DNA from: DASWVC01 sp036401335
GTDB taxonomy: Bacteria > Verrucomicrobiota > Verrucomicrobiia > Chthoniobacterales > JAFAMB01
DNA length: 23,975 nt
Direction of reading: 5' to 3'
Assembly (NCBI GenBank): GCA_036401335.1
Contig: DASWVC010000159.1
Location: 1 to 23,975 of the forward strand
Shown here: positions 23,886 to 23,975 of the stretch, one piece after another
How positions within the stretch are numbered: the first letter of the stretch is position 1
Layout: each line of letters starts with the position of its first letter
Made by a program: the position numbers and the translations under genes
Notes under the pieces: generated by a model
Seen by the model: only the letters and a program-made list of their open reading frames with translations
Databases searched by the model: none
What the model was told of the DNA's origin: nothing

Positions 23886-23975
23886 ATGAGCACCAATACC
23901 CTGACCATCCCTTCACCCTGCGGCGAACTCCTGCTTGTTGCAGACGAACGGGCCATCGTCGGCCTCCCTTTTTTG
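23886..23975 (+). CDS. ogt: O6-alkylguanine-DNA methyltransferase, N-terminal fragment
   Basis: Only the first 30 codons are in the window; the gene is cut by the edge. The sequence MSTNTLTIPSPCGELLLVAD, then ERAIVGL, resembles the start of Ogt/MGMT proteins (T-x-x-SPxGxLLLVA-x-x-x-x-G-L). These repair O6-methylguanine by irreversible transfer to a cysteine. The active-site PCHR lies beyond the edge. ATG 23886 is the only start: an in-frame TAG lies two codons upstream at 23880. The spacing and the preceding Ada-AlkA fusion make a common alkylation-repair operon very likely. Confidence 0.75.
   Translation, partial: MSTNTLTIPSPCGELLLVADERAIVGLPFL

Overview
The window looks like a GC-rich bacterial chromosome segment around a dnaA locus. 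Three things suggest the Verrucomicrobiota or a neighbouring PVC/soil lineage: a GldA/GldF/GldG plus DUF4340 cluster, a menaquinone-type methyltransferase, and secreted Tyr/Pro-rich and GH3-PA14 proteins. That placement is inference; no rRNA or other decisive marker is present.

Left part (1-7269): the C-terminus of a sodium:solute symporter is followed by about 400 bases of intergenic DNA holding two adjacent DnaA-box matches, then dnaA. Between dnaA and dnaN, on the opposite strand, sits a compact three-gene unit: a VWA-domain protein, a PP2C-type phosphatase and a kinase with a zinc-ribbon-like motif, a membrane segment and a His/Pro-rich tail. This is the composition of the TerY-P phosphorylation triad known from predicted tellurite/stress systems. 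Here it is free of other ter genes and splits the usual dnaA-dnaN pair. After dnaN, a good sigma70-type promoter precedes tRNA-Leu(CAG), whose last base touches the start of menG/ubiE.

Middle part (7270-11804): a nested inverted-repeat element follows menG. A secreted GH3 beta-glucosidase with an inserted PA14 domain is read leftward, and a perfect 26-bp palindrome lies just upstream of its start. Then come a palindromic repeat sharing a 32-base segment with the first element, a GNAT acetyltransferase, a roughly 300-base stretch without a convincing gene, and a small secreted Tyr/Pro/Gly-rich protein.

Right part (11805-23975): a leftward operon encodes an ABC ATPase, an ABC-2 permease, a GldG-like auxiliary protein and a DUF4340 protein. 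Reading rightward are sucA and sucB (E1 and E2 of 2-oxoglutarate dehydrogenase). A possible small membrane protein and an 88-base inverted-repeat element follow, then a leftward Nudix hydrolase. Divergent from the Nudix gene is an alkylation-repair pair: an Ada-N/AraC-HTH/AlkA fusion and the start of an O6-alkylguanine methyltransferase gene cut by the window edge.

The strongest leads are the triad between dnaA and dnaN, the tRNA-Leu/menG junction, the family of palindromic intergenic repeats, and the rearranged Ada/AlkA/Ogt response module.
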